Assembly: GCA_021808525.1 (NCBI GenBank)
Contig: JAKBBK010000002.1
Span: forward strand, 26,536 to 90,535
DNA length: 64,000 nucleotides
Direction: 5' to 3'
From: Pseudomonadota bacterium
GTDB lineage: Bacteria; Pseudomonadota; Gammaproteobacteria; Burkholderiales; Burkholderiaceae_C
Positions 49,353-58,300 of this stretch are shown here, in pieces (within the stretch, counting starts at the first letter, position 1; each line of letters begins with the position of its first letter). Below the pieces are notes generated by a model that saw only the letters and a list, made by a program, of their open reading frames with translations, made no database searches and was not told the DNA's origin. The position numbers and the translations under genes are program-made.

Positions 49353-51653
49353 ATGGCCACCCGCAGAACCGTCCCGCCGCGCGCGCCCGCCGCGGCCGCC
49401 GCAGCCGCCCCGGCGCGCATCGCCACGCCGGCCGAGCTGCGCGACTACTGGGTGGATGCGACGCAGCGCACCGCGCTGTTCTTCGAGGCCCTGCTCGACC
49501 GCGGCAATGCCTATCGGGAGCATCTCGAACGCGGAACCCCGGCGCTGCTCAAGTTCGAGCACGAGCTGGTGCTGGACGGCGCCAGCTTCGAGCGTCCCTG
49601 CAATTACGCGCTGCTGCGGGTGATCCCCCCGAAGGGCCTGCCGGCTCGCGAGGACCTGCGCCCGCTCGTGGTGGTCGATCCCCGCGCCGGCCACGGGCCG
49701 GGCATCGGCGGTTTCAAGAACGATTCCGAGGTGGGCGTGGCCATGCGCGCGGGGCACCCGGTGTACTTCGTGACCTTCCGGCCCCAGCCCGAGGAGGGCC
49801 AGACCCTGTCGGACGTGATGCATGCGCAGGCGCGCTTCCTGGAGGCCGTGATCGCTCGCCATGCGCATTGTCCGGACAAGCCGGTGGTCGTGGGCAATTG
49901 CCAGGCGGGCTGGGCGATGATGGCCCTGAACGCCACGCGGCCCGAGTTGTTCGGCCCCTTGATGGTGGTGGGCGCGCCCCTGTCCTACTGGGCCGGCGGC
50001 TCCAGGCTCAATCCCATGCGCTATGCGGGGGCCATGCTGGGCGGCACCTGGCTGGCCTCGCTGGCCGCCGACCTGGGGGCCGATCGCTTCGACGGCGCCC
50101 ACCTGGTGGACAATTTCGAGAAACTCCATCCGGCCAATACCTGGTGGAGCCGCTACTACAAGCTCTGGGCCGAGGTGGACGGCGAGGCGGACCGCTTCCT
50201 GGACTTCGAGCGGTGGTGGGGGGGATATTTCCGCATGACCGGGGCCGAGATCGAGACCATCGTCGAGGACCTGTTCGTGGGCAACAAGCTGGCCCGGGGC
50301 GAGGTGCTCGACGCGGGGCGCCCCATCGACCTGCGGGCCATCCGCTCCCCCGTGGTGGTGTTCGCCTCGCATGGGGACAACATCACGCCGGTGCCGCAGG
50401 CGCTGAACTGGATCATCGACACCTGGGGTGACGAGCGTGCCATCGCGGCGGCCGGCCGCACCATCGTCTACGTGCTGCACGAAAGCGTCGGCCACCTCGG
50501 CATCTTCGTCGGCGGCGAGGTGGCGCGCAAGGAGCACGACCAGCTCGTGAGCTCCCTGGACGTGATCGAGAGCCTGCCGCCCGGTCTGTACGAGATGAGG
50601 CTCCAGGCCAAGGACGGCGTGGACGTGCCACGCTGGGACCGCCTGGAGCCGGGCGACTACAGCGTGCACTACGAACACCGCACCCTGCAGGACATCCTGG
50701 CGCTCAACCCCGAGGGACGCGACGAGGAAAGCCTGTTCTCGACCGTCGCCAAGGTGTCCGAGCTCAACGCGCGCTGGTACAAGGCCTGCCTGCGCCCCTG
50801 GGTGCGGGCGCTGGCCAACCGCGCCGCGGGCGATGCCCTGGGGCGTCTGCATCCGCTGCGCCTGCAGCGCGAGTTGCTCAGCGATGCCTCCCCCGCGGCT
50901 CCGACCATCCGGCGCCTCGCCGGCCAGGCGCGTGCGCGGCGCAGGCCCGCGCCGGCCGACAATCCCCTGCTCGACGCGCAACGCCGTGTCGACGCGGGCC
51001 TGCGCGCCAGCCTGGACCGACTGCGCGAGCAGCGCGATGCCCTCGCCGTCGCCTGGGCTCGCCAGCTCTACGGGCCCGCCGGGCTCGGTCGCTGGTTTCC
51101 CCCCGATGCGCCCGATGCCGGGCCGGCGCGTGCGCGCGCGCTGGAGCAGATCGAGCAGGCCCGCACGCAGGCCCTGGAGCAGGTGGATCAGGGCGGCTTC
51201 GCCGAGGCCGTGTGCCGCATCGTGCTGGCCGGCATGGCGTCCATCGGGGCCTTCGAGCGGCGCAGCCTGCGTCTGGCCTTGCTGCTGGCGAAGCTTCCCG
51301 CGCGGGGGCGTGGGGGCCCGCCGGCCCCCGTCGACTGGACCCGGCTGCTCAAGGAGCAGGCGCGCATCACCGCGGTGGCGCCCGTCGAGGCGCTCAACGC
51401 GCTGGAGAGCATGCTGCCGGATCGGCCCAGCCGCGAGCGCGCGCTGGCGCTGGCGGCGGCCGTCATGATGATCGAGCCCACGCTGGCCAATCCGCGCTCG
51501 GAGATCATCGAATTCCTCATGGACACCCTGGGGGCCGACCCGCAGCGCGTGATCGCGCTGGCCCGCAAGCTGACCGGCGCGCTGGAGGCGCCCACGCCCG
51601 GTCCGGGCCAGGCGCGGGGGGCGCGCCGCCGCCGCGCGAGCCCCGCGGGCTGA
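49353..51653 (+). CDS. DUF3141 protein, polyhydroxyalkanoate-synthase-like
   Basis: A 766-residue protein of the DUF3141 family, related to class I PHA synthases. The nucleophile elbow reads VVGNCQAGW with C183 in the lipase-box position (PhaC has GxCxGG). Other active-site candidates are FASHGDNITP (Asp) and HESVGHLG (His). The C-terminal 200 residues are Arg/Ala-rich and helical. Members are common in Proteobacteria but their product has not been shown. GAGG stands 8 bases before the ATG. It precedes an HDOD gene on the same strand by 29 bases. Confidence 0.8.
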   Translation: MATRRTVPPRAPAAAAAAAPARIATPAELRDYWVDATQRTALFFEALLDRGNAYREHLERGTPALLKFEHELVLDGASFERPCNYALLRVIPPKGLPAREDLRPLVVVDPRAGHGPGIGGFKNDSEVGVAMRAGHPVYFVTFRPQPEEGQTLSDVMHAQARFLEAVIARHAHCPDKPVVVGNCQAGWAMMALNATRPELFGPLMVVGAPLSYWAGGSRLNPMRYAGAMLGGTWLASLAADLGADRFDGAHLVDNFEKLHPANTWWSRYYKLWAEVDGEADRFLDFERWWGGYFRMTGAEIETIVEDLFVGNKLARGEVLDAGRPIDLRAIRSPVVVFASHGDNITPVPQALNWIIDTWGDERAIAAAGRTIVYVLHESVGHLGIFVGGEVARKEHDQLVSSLDVIESLPPGLYEMRLQAKDGVDVPRWDRLEPGDYSVHYEHRTLQDILALNPEGRDEESLFSTVAKVSELNARWYKACLRPWVRALANRAAGDALGRLHPLRLQRELLSDASPAAPTIRRLAGQARARRRPAPADNPLLDAQRRVDAGLRASLDRLREQRDALAVAWARQLYGPAGLGRWFPPDAPDAGPARARALEQIEQARTQALEQVDQGGFAEAVCRIVLAGMASIGAFERRSLRLALLLAKLPARGRGGPPAPVDWTRLLKEQARITAVAPVEALNALESMLPDRPSRERALALAAAVMMIEPTLANPRSEIIEFLMDTLGADPQRVIALARKLTGALEAPTPGPGQARGARRRRASPAG

Positions 51654-51682
51654 ACCAACCCACGAGCTCACCGGGAACCTCG

Positions 51683-52513
51683 ATGCCGACCCTCCGCAGC
51701 CTGCTGGATCAACCCCACAAGCTACCCACCGTGCCCAAGGTCGTACAGGAGCTGATGCGCAGCTTCGGCGACGAGCAGGTCTCCTTCACCCATGTGGCCG
51801 CGCAGATCTCGGCCGACCCGGTGCTCAGCGCCAAGCTGCTGCGCCTGGCCAATTCGGCCTATTTCCATTTCCCGCGCTCCATCGGCTCGGTCGACGATGC
51901 CCTGCGCATGCTGGGCTTCGTGATGGTGCGCAACCTGGTGCTGGGCAACGGCATGGCCGCCGCGTTTCGCAAGACCCCGGGCGTGGATCTGCCGGCCTTC
52001 TGGCGCTACAACCTGCACGTCGCCTGCGCCGCCCGCTGGCTGGCCGCCGAGGCGCAGGCGCAGCCCGATGAGGTGTTCACCGTCGGGCTGATGCACGGCA
52101 TCGGCCAGCTGCACCTGCACGCAGCGGCTCCCGAGGCCATGGCGTCGCTGGACCGGAAGATGCCGGTGCTGGAAGCCGCGCGGGCCGAACTGGAACGCCG
52201 GGAACTGGGCTTCCACCATGGGGACGTGGCCGCGGAGCTGGCGCGCCTGTGGCGCTTTCCCGAGGCCATGGTGCTCGCGTTGCGCCAGGCGCCGATGCCG
52301 CTGGAGGGACGGGAGTTCTCCGACGCCGCCGCCTGCGTGCATCTGGGCGCATGGCGCGCACGCGCACAGCTGCATGGCTGGGAGGCCGAGCAGCGAGCTG
52401 CCGCCTTCCCCGCGGTGGTGGGGCGGCGCCTGGGTCTTTCCCTGGAGGCCATCGAGGCGGGCATGCCCGGGCTGGCCGAGCTCAGCGACGGCCTGCAGGC
52501 CATGCTCGAGTGA
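51683..52513 (+). CDS. HDOD-domain signalling protein
   Basis: A 276-residue cytosolic protein. The HDOD domain spans about residues 15-210 (LPTVPKVVQELMRSF, ISADPVLSAKLLRLANSAYF, GSVDDALRMLGFVMVRNLVLG). It is related to HD phosphodiesterases, but such proteins lack hydrolase activity and act as scaffolds in cyclic-di-GMP and motility or stress signalling. No partner domain is attached. It follows the DUF3141 gene closely. Confidence 0.88.
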   Translation: MPTLRSLLDQPHKLPTVPKVVQELMRSFGDEQVSFTHVAAQISADPVLSAKLLRLANSAYFHFPRSIGSVDDALRMLGFVMVRNLVLGNGMAAAFRKTPGVDLPAFWRYNLHVACAARWLAAEAQAQPDEVFTVGLMHGIGQLHLHAAAPEAMASLDRKMPVLEAARAELERRELGFHHGDVAAELARLWRFPEAMVLALRQAPMPLEGREFSDAAACVHLGAWRARAQLHGWEAEQRAAAFPAVVGRRLGLSLEAIEAGMPGLAELSDGLQAMLE

Positions 52514-52515
52514 GA

Positions 52516-52566
52516 CCCGGCCCGCGGCGCGGGGAGCCGCGCGGAGGAGGCAGCCGCCGGGCCGGG
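52516..52566. terminator. Inverted repeat between convergent HDOD and GST genes
   Basis: CCCGGCCCG (52516-52524) pairs with CGGGCCGGG (52558-52566); the 33-base interval contains its own short hairpin (GCGGC/GCCGC). It fills the gap between the stops at 52513 and 52573 and could end transcription in both directions. Confidence 0.45.
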
Positions 52567-52572
52567 CCGCAT

Positions 52573-53253
52573 TCAGCCTGGGGCGCTGCGGTAGGGTTCC
52601 TCGAAGGGCCGGAAGTCCTGCTCGGCCAGGGCCTGCTCGGTCCATTCGCGTACCGAAGCCAGCGCCAGTACGCGCCGCACATAGGCCTCGGTCCGGGAAC
52701 CCAGGGGCAGTGCATAGGTCCGCAGGCGCATGCACACCGGGGCGAAGCAGGCGTCGGCGTTGCTGAAGGCGCCGAACAGCATGGGGCCGCCGTGCTCGGC
52801 GAGGGCGTCGTTCCACAATTGCTCGATGCGGGCCACGTCGGCCCGCACCGCGGGCTGGTCGCGCCAGATGTCGCGCCCCACCTCGGGCAGGCTGGCTTCC
52901 ACGTTCATGGGGCAGTGCGAACGCAGGGCTTCGAAGCCGCTGTGCATTTCCGCGCACAGGCTCCGGGCCCTGGCGCGGGCGCGAGCATCGGTCGGCCACA
53001 CCCCCGGGTGGGACTCATGGAGGTACTCGGCGATGGCCAGGGTGTCCCAGATCAGGAAGCCCTGGTCCACGAGCAGGGGCACCTTGCCCGCGCCGCCGAC
53101 ACGCCGCAGCGCGGACTTGAAGCCCGAGTCGGGCTCGAAGCCGTCGAAGCGCACCACCTGCTCCTCGAAGGCGATGCCGAGCTCGCGCATCAGCACCCAG
53201 CTGCGCATCGACCAGGACGAGTAGTTCTTGTTGCCGATCAGGAGCTTGAGCAT
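52573..53253 (-). CDS. Glutathione S-transferase
   Basis: A 226-residue GST-family protein. The N-terminal thioredoxin fold shows IGNKNYSSWSMRSWVLM (Ser-rich active site of the YfcF/zeta-like class), GKVPLLVD with the cis-proline and TLAIAEYLHE with the glutathione-binding acidic residue; an all-helical domain follows. These enzymes conjugate or reduce electrophiles with glutathione. GAGG precedes the ATG at 53253. It is divergent from the ArfB gene. Confidence 0.88.
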   Translation of the reverse strand: MLKLLIGNKNYSSWSMRSWVLMRELGIAFEEQVVRFDGFEPDSGFKSALRRVGGAGKVPLLVDQGFLIWDTLAIAEYLHESHPGVWPTDARARARARSLCAEMHSGFEALRSHCPMNVEASLPEVGRDIWRDQPAVRADVARIEQLWNDALAEHGGPMLFGAFSNADACFAPVCMRLRTYALPLGSRTEAYVRRVLALASVREWTEQALAEQDFRPFEEPYRSAPG

Positions 53254-53355
53254 GGCGGCCTCGGGAGGGGCTGGAGGGCGGGGGGTGCGGGACATCCTAG
53301 CGATTCGCGGGGTCCGGGGCGACGCCGGGCCGGGCGGCGTAGCATGCCGGGTGCC

Positions 53356-53769
53356 ATGCCAGCAGTCTTCATCATCGCGCCCGGGGAAGTCGAGCTCAAG
53401 GCCATACGCGCCCAGGGCCCGGGCGGGCAGAACGTCAACAAGTTGTCCAGCGCGGTGCAACTGCGCTTCGACATCGCAGCCTCCTCGCTGCCGCCGGAGG
53501 TGAAGCAGCGCTTGCTGGCCCTGCGCGATCATCGCATCACCGAGGACGGGGTGGTGGTCATCAAGGCCCAGTCCCATCGCAGCCAGGAGCTGAACCGGGA
53601 AGACGCGATGCGTCGCCTGGAGCAACTGGTGGAATCGGTGGCGCGGGCCCCGATGCAGCGTCGCCCCACCCGACCCAGCTTCGCGGAGCGTCAGCGACGA
53701 CTGCGGGGCAAGGCGCAGCGCTCGCAGATCAAGGCCACGCGCGCACGGGTGCATCGTTCCATCTGGTGA
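53356..53769 (+). CDS. arfB: Peptidyl-tRNA hydrolase ArfB (YaeJ)
   Basis: A 137-residue protein of the release-factor GGQ family: AQGPGGQNVNKLSSAVQL carries the catalytic GGQ, and the basic C-terminal tail (RQRRLRGKAQRSQIKATRAR) is the part that enters the mRNA channel of stalled ribosomes. It rescues ribosomes lacking a stop codon by hydrolysing peptidyl-tRNA. An ATG four codons earlier (53344) is an alternative start. Divergent from GST, and followed by MOSC and DUF488 genes on the same strand. Confidence 0.92.
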   Translation: MPAVFIIAPGEVELKAIRAQGPGGQNVNKLSSAVQLRFDIAASSLPPEVKQRLLALRDHRITEDGVVVIKAQSHRSQELNREDAMRRLEQLVESVARAPMQRRPTRPSFAERQRRLRGKAQRSQIKATRARVHRSIW

Positions 53770-53788
53770 GGACCGAAGGAGTCGTGAC

Positions 53789-54469
53789 ATGGAAGCGAGG
53801 CCCGCGGTTTCGGTGCGGATTTTCATAGGGGGGGTGCGGCCGCTGCCGGCTTCCGGCAAGCTCAGCGGCATCTACAAGCTGCCCCTGACCGGCCCCGTGC
53901 AACTGGGCCCCGAGGGCTTCGAGGGGGATGTGCAGGCCGACCGCAGGGTGCACGGCGGGCCCGACAAGGCGGTGCAGGTCTACCCGCTCGAGCACCATGC
54001 GGCGCTCGAAACCCTGTTTCCCCAGCTTGCCGGCAGGCTCGGGCCGGGCGCGATCGGCGAGAACCTGTCCTGCGAAGGACTGGACGAGAGCGGTGTGCGC
54101 GTGGGCGACGTCTGGCGCCTGGGCGAGGCCTTGCTGCAAGTCTGCCAGCCGCGCAATCCCTGCTGGAAGATCGACGAGAAGCTCGACTGCGCGGGTGTGG
54201 CCGCAGCCATCGCGCAAAGCCGCCGCAACGGCTGGTATTGCCGGGTGCTTCGCACGGGGCGGGTGGTGCCCGACGATGCGCTGGAACTGGTCGAGCCCGG
54301 CGAGGCTGCATTCCGGCTCGATGCCATGCTGGAGCTCGTACAGCGCGAGGCGCCCGCGCCCCAGGCCTTGCAGCGCCTGGCGCTGGCACCGGGCATCGCG
54401 CAGAACTGGAGGCGCAAGATCGAACAGCGCATCGCCTGGCTGCGCGAGCAGGACGAGGCCGGAGCATGA
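53789..54469 (+). CDS. MOSC-domain protein (YiiM-like)
   Basis: A 226-residue protein with a MOSC domain (GFEGDVQADRRVHGGPDKAVQVYPLEHH, then GENLSCEGL, and QPRNPCWKID with the conserved Cys that binds a sulphur or molybdopterin ligand). YiiM proteins reduce N-hydroxylated compounds in some bacteria. It lies 19 bases after ArfB and its stop overlaps the start of the DUF488-hemerythrin gene as ATGA. Confidence 0.85.
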   Translation: MEARPAVSVRIFIGGVRPLPASGKLSGIYKLPLTGPVQLGPEGFEGDVQADRRVHGGPDKAVQVYPLEHHAALETLFPQLAGRLGPGAIGENLSCEGLDESGVRVGDVWRLGEALLQVCQPRNPCWKIDEKLDCAGVAAAIAQSRRNGWYCRVLRTGRVVPDDALELVEPGEAAFRLDAMLELVQREAPAPQALQRLALAPGIAQNWRRKIEQRIAWLREQDEAGA

Positions 54470-55311
54470 GTCCGTCCCGGGGAAGCCTCGCGTCCAGGCT
54501 GGGCATTCGTCGTGCCCACGAGCCGCCGGACGCTGGCGACGGCTACCGCGTGCTGGTGGACCGACTGTGGCCGCGGGGCTTGCGTCGCGAGCAGGTGGCG
54601 GTCGACCTGTGGCTGAAGGACGTGGCCCCGTCCACGACCCTGCGCAAGTGGTTCGCGCACGATCCGGACAAGTGGACGGAATTCGTCGCCCGCTATCGCG
54701 CCGAGCTCGACGCCAACCCGCAGGCACTCAGGCGCCTGGAGGCCCTGTTGCGCGCCCACGATCGCCTGAGCCTGGTGTTCGCGGCGCGCGATCCGGTGCA
54801 CAACCATGCCGTGGCGCTGCGGGAGTACCTGCGCCAGCCCGCCGGGGGCGGCGGCGTCGCCGCCCCCGGAGCGGAGCTCGAGGGCCTGCGCCAGCGCCTG
54901 TGGGGCGAGCACGCGCGCATGCTGTCGCTGATCGATGATGCCCGGCTGGCGCTGTTGCGCGGCCACGCGCAGGAGGCCCGCGAGGTGCTCGAGGCCATGG
55001 CCACCGTGCATGCGGCCCACGCGCGCCTCGAGGAAACCCTGCTGTTCCCCTCGCTGCCGCGGGCCGCGCGCTGGCCTCGGCGCACCTACGAGGCCGAGCA
55101 TGAGGCGCTCGCGCGGGCGCTCGGGGCGCTGCGCGAGCGCCTGCGCGCCATGCCGGCCCGCATCCGCTCGGCGCGCCAGCGCCTGGAACTCATCGACGCC
55201 GCGCTGCCCCTGCGGCACCAGCTCGAGCATCACTTCGAGCGCGAGGAAAAGGGCCTGTTCGAGGAAGTCGGTCTCATTCCCGGCGCACCTGTTCCACCAG
55301 CCACTCCGTGA
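54466..55311 (+). CDS. DUF488 fused to a hemerythrin-like domain
   Basis: A 281-residue two-domain protein. Residues 8-122 match the DUF488 family (YRVLVDRLWPRGLRREQVAVDLWLKDVAPST, LRKWFAHDPDKW, LSLVFAARDPVHNHA). Residues 135-275 form a four-helix HHE domain with candidate iron ligands in LWGEHARML, HAAHARLEETLLF, TYEAEHEALA and LRHQLEHHFEREEKGLF. Hemerythrins bind O2, NO or iron. The two families are usually separate genes; the fusion is unusual. It is translationally coupled to the MOSC gene and converges with a 38-base overlap on the giant FIST-globin-like protein. Confidence 0.8.
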   Translation: MSPSRGSLASRLGIRRAHEPPDAGDGYRVLVDRLWPRGLRREQVAVDLWLKDVAPSTTLRKWFAHDPDKWTEFVARYRAELDANPQALRRLEALLRAHDRLSLVFAARDPVHNHAVALREYLRQPAGGGGVAAPGAELEGLRQRLWGEHARMLSLIDDARLALLRGHAQEAREVLEAMATVHAAHARLEETLLFPSLPRAARWPRRTYEAEHEALARALGALRERLRAMPARIRSARQRLELIDAALPLRHQLEHHFEREEKGLFEEVGLIPGAPVPPATP

Positions 55312-58300
55312 GCAGCGCGGCGTGGCGTTCGGCCTCCAGGCCCTCGAGCAGGCTGGCGTGCCAGCGCAGGGCCTGGGCGGCGGCCTGCCCCTGCTCGCGC
55401 AGATAGTCGCGCAAGGCCTCGTCTTCGCCGGCCCGATCCTGCGCCCCGCCGTCATGCAGGCGTCGCCAATGGTGCGCGAGGGCGCCCAGGGCGGTGTGGA
55501 TGGCGCCGTTTCCCGGCGTGCGCGCGCAGGAGGTGAGCCAGGGCAGCAGCGCCTGCGGCTGCATCGGCCGGGCCAGGCCGTAGCCCTGCCCGTAGGTGGC
55601 GCCCAGGCGGGTCGCGGCCTCGATCATGCCCTCGTCCTCCAGGCCCTCGACCACGACGGTGCGCTCGAAGTCCTTGCCGATCTGGATGGCGCTGTGGATC
55701 AGGCTCAGGGTGCGTACCGGGTCCTCCCGAATGCGCACCAGCAGGCTCTGGTCGACCTTCACCGTGTCGAAAGGCAGCGAGGCCAGGCGCTGCAGGCTGC
55801 TGTAGCCCGAGCCGAAGTCATCCATGGACAGGCGCACTCCGGTCTGGGTCAGGCGTCGTATCGCCAGGTCCTGCATGCTGGATTCGATGTTCTGCGATTC
55901 CAGCAGTTCCAGGGTCAGGCGCCGGGGCGCGAGCCGGTGCTTGCGCAGGGCTTGCTCCACCCAATGGGGGCAGGCGGGGTCGAGCAGGGTGCTGGGCGCG
56001 ATGTTGACTGCGACCTCGATGGTCAGCCCGCTGCGCTCCCAGCCCGCCAGCGAGGCCAGCGCGAGGTCGAGCCCGGCCCGGAACAGGCGGTCGAGCTCGG
56101 CCGTGCCCAGCAGCGGAAGGAACTCGCCGGGGCCGACGATGGTGCCGTCGGCCATCACCAGCCTGGCCAGCGCCTCCACGCGGGCCAGCGCCCCCGTGGC
56201 CAGGTCGACCACCGGCTGCACGTCCATGCGCAGGCCGCCCGCGCTGAACAGGCGGTCGCGGTAGGCGGTGGCCAGCCTGGCGGGGACGGCGTTCAGCGCG
56301 GGCTCCTTGCAGCGCAGCCACAGCGAGGTCCAGCGCTGTTGCAGGCCGACGGCGAACTGGCGCATCCAGTCGCTCTCGAACTGGTTCAGGCGCGCGCCCA
56401 GCAGACGCACCACCGCCACCGTGTGGCCGGCCGCCGAGAGCACGGGAAAGGCCATGGCACTGCGCACGCCCAGCTCGAGCACGGCCTGTGCCCACGAGGC
56501 CTCGCCTTCCGGGGCATAGGCCCTTCGGTAGGACGCCAGGGTGGCGATGGCCTGGCTGCGCCAGGCGCGTACCACCATGGTCTGCGCCTGCACCGGAGCC
56601 CCGGTGTCCGCGGGGGAATAGCGATGGTCCAGCACGATGGCCCGGACGGCCGCCCCTTGCGGCCCGGCATCGGCCTCGAGCTGGAACACGCCGGCCGAGT
56701 CGAGGCGGAAGCAGGCGGCGGAAAGGACCCCCGGCAAGGCCCCCAGACCTTCGATCTCCCGGCGCATGGCGTCGATCCACAGGGTGCCTGGAGGCGGCAT
56801 GCCATGCGCGAGGATGCCCATGTAGTCGGCCACGGTCTGCTGGCTCGCGCGCAGCTGGGCATGCAGGTCGTCCTGCAGCCGGGCCTCGACCACCTGCAGC
56901 AGGCGCTGACGCTCGCGGGGCGGCATCATGGTGCGCCCCAGGCGCTGCGCCAGCAGGTTGCGATAGCTCATCTGGCTCTGGGCCAGCCAGGCGCCGCTCA
57001 CGCCCGCCAGCGCATGCGCCTGCCCCAGCGCGGCGCCCGTGGTCTGCACCAGATCCTGGCCGGTGTCGGGGTCGAGCAGCAGGCGCAGGTGCGCGCGCTG
57101 GCGCTTTTTCAGCTCGGCCAGCTCCGCGGGGCTCAGCACCGACAGCAGGGCCTGCATGTCCGGGTTCTGGTGCAGGGTCGCGTAAAAGCCCTCGATGAAG
57201 TCCTCCTCGATGATCTCCAGGTGCAGCTGGGATTGGGCCAGCAGCAGGCGGGCCGGCTGCGCGTAGGGTTCCAGCACCGGGGCGACCGGGTCCTGTGCCT
57301 CGCCCGAGGCATGCGCTCGCCACCAGCTGCCTTCCGACTTGTACTGCTTGGTCAGGTACATCGCGGCATCGGCCTGGCGCAGCAGGGCGTCGGCGTCGGT
57401 GCCGTCATCGGGGCACAGCGCGATGCCCGCGCTGAGCCCGATGCTCACCGGGGGGGCCGAGTCGAGCTCGAAAGGCAGCTCGACCGCGCGATGCAGGCGC
57501 TTGAGCGCGGCGGCCACGCTGTGCAGCGGACGCCGGGCATCCAGGTCCTCGATCACCACCACGAACTCGTCGCCGCCCATGCGCGCCAGGAAATCCTGCG
57601 CCCTCAGCAGCCCCGACAGGCGCCTGGCCACCTCGACCAGCAGGCGGTCGCCGGCGATGTGGCCCCAGGTGTCGTTCACCGGCTTGAAGTCGTTCAGGTC
57701 CATCATGCCCACGGCCAGCGAGCGCCCGTGGCGCGTGGCGCGCGCGATCGCCGAATTCAGGTGCTGGGTCAGCGCCAGGCGATTGGGCAGGCCGGTGAGG
57801 GCGTCGTGCAGTGCCGCGTGGCGCAGGCGCTCCTCGGTGCGTTTGGACTCCGTGATGTCCAGCGCGGTGCCGACCGCGCGCTTCGCGCCGCCGTCGGCCT
57901 GGCGCTCGACCACCTTGCCCGCGCAGCGCAGCCAGCGCCAGGCTTCGTCGCCATCGCGCACGCGGAATTCGGCGTGGAAGCCGGGCTCGTCCCCCTTCAG
58001 CGCCCGCGTCGCCAGGCTGCGCACGCGGTGCAGATCCCGCGGATGCACCGAGGCCTCCAGTTCGGCCATGGGCACTCCACCCGCTGCCGGCAGCTGCCCC
58101 GGCAGCGAGCCCGTCGCGCCCTCGTCCAGGCGCAGGAGGGCGTGTTCGGCGTCGTAATCCCACAAGGTCAGCCCCGACGCGCTGATCGCCGTGGCCAGGC
58201 GCGCATTGACCAGCTCCAGCCGGGCAGCAGCCTGGTGCAGGGCTCGCTCAGCCTCGTATCGCTCGCTCAGATCCCTGTAGGAGCAGACGAATCCCCGGAC

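Noticed and set aside
46614-51671. Open frame of about 1685 codons on the minus strand
   Set aside because: It shadows the MFS, Old Yellow Enzyme and DUF3141 genes and has no family similarity.
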